From: Planctomycetia bacterium
Lineage (GTDB): Bacteria > Planctomycetota > Phycisphaerae > UBA1845 > Fen-1342
Assembly (NCBI GenBank): GCA_015709575.1
Contig: CP054190.1
Span: 558,001-622,000 of the forward strand
Direction of reading: 5' to 3'
DNA: 64,000 nt
The notes beneath the pieces were generated by a model. It was not told the origin of the DNA, did no database searches, and saw only the letters and a program-made list of their open reading frames with translations. Positions 63,863 through 64,000 of this stretch are shown one piece after another; the first letter of the stretch is position 1; each line of letters starts with the position of its first letter. The translations under genes and the position numbers were made by a program.

Positions 63863-64000
63863 GCGTCGCGCGCCGTCGTGGATGAATGGGCGTCGCGCGC
63901 CGTCGTGGATGAATGGGCGTCGCGCGCCGTCGTGGATGAATGGGCGTCGCGCGCCGTTGCGGACGGTTGGGCGCCTCTCGCCGTTGTGAATGGTTGGGCA
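63863..64000 (+). repeat. Tandem repeat array 3 (runs off the window)
   Basis: Five 27-bp units, the first three identical (GCGTCGCGCGCC + GTCGTGGATGAATGG), starting 4 bp after copy C. The repeat is still in phase at the window end. Confidence 0.85.

Noticed and set aside
62848-64000. CRISPR-like repeats
   Set aside because: Units are contiguous with no unique spacers, vary between 25 and 27 bp, and there are no cas genes.

Overview
The window is high-GC bacterial DNA that reads as a planctomycete chromosome segment, probably of the Phycisphaerae type. This placement is inferred from gene content. The supporting signals are C-terminal dockerin-like tags carrying a 'TNFDIDPF' motif, a MoxR/DUF58/BatA operon with very large envelope proteins, helix-turn-helix domains fused to membrane segments, a class II ribonucleotide reductase and an IS200-like element with hairpin repeats. 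Genes are densely packed with many 4-bp ATGA or GTGA overlaps. I see no rRNA genes, CRISPR arrays or phage genes.

Layout. 1-2959: two tandem paralogous secreted proteins with nearly identical dockerin-like C-termini. 3232-4555: a membrane-anchored helix-turn-helix protein and a small membrane protein. 4556-5167: a long leader region, then rny (RNase Y). 6914-12127: a minus-strand ABC operon (803-aa membrane protein, ATPase, ABC-2 permease). 12365-18464: MATE exporter, M24 peptidase, M1-type lipoprotein peptidase, folE and a LolD-like ATPase. 18465-22068: nrdJ behind a long leader with two promoter candidates and NrdR-box-like palindromes. 22348-25670: minus-strand cluster of HAD phosphatase, HEAT lipoprotein, STAS, MlaE and an RNase HII-like protein. 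25762-25848: tRNA-Ser(CGA). Then a DinB protein, a P1B-4-type metal ATPase, a giant alpha-2-macroglobulin-like protein and mtnA.

34166-35749 holds six consecutive tiny genes, each encoding a signal sequence ending at a lipobox-like cysteine plus a short tail. They fall into two sequence subfamilies. This array is the least conventional thing in the window.

36019-59140 is a 13-gene co-directional block: a PQQ-propeller/TPR protein, a prenyltransferase-fold lipoprotein, MoxR, DUF58, two BatA/vWA-type membrane proteins, a third large membrane protein, a coiled-coil protein, a TPR-like protein, an NPCBM protein, and three trypsin-fold proteases in tandem. Only the first protease keeps its catalytic triad. 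In the other two all three catalytic positions are substituted. The block looks like an envelope maintenance or quality-control machine built around a MoxR chaperone.

59250-62708: an S9 prolyl-oligopeptidase-family enzyme and, divergently, a beta-propeller protein with the same dockerin-like tag. 62709-64000: an IS200-like transposase flanked by 15-bp inverted repeats, copies of paired GTT-loop hairpins, and three arrays of 25/27-bp tandem repeats. Each array starts directly after one of these hairpins. All five convergent transcription-unit junctions in the window contain a strong hairpin without a T-tract.
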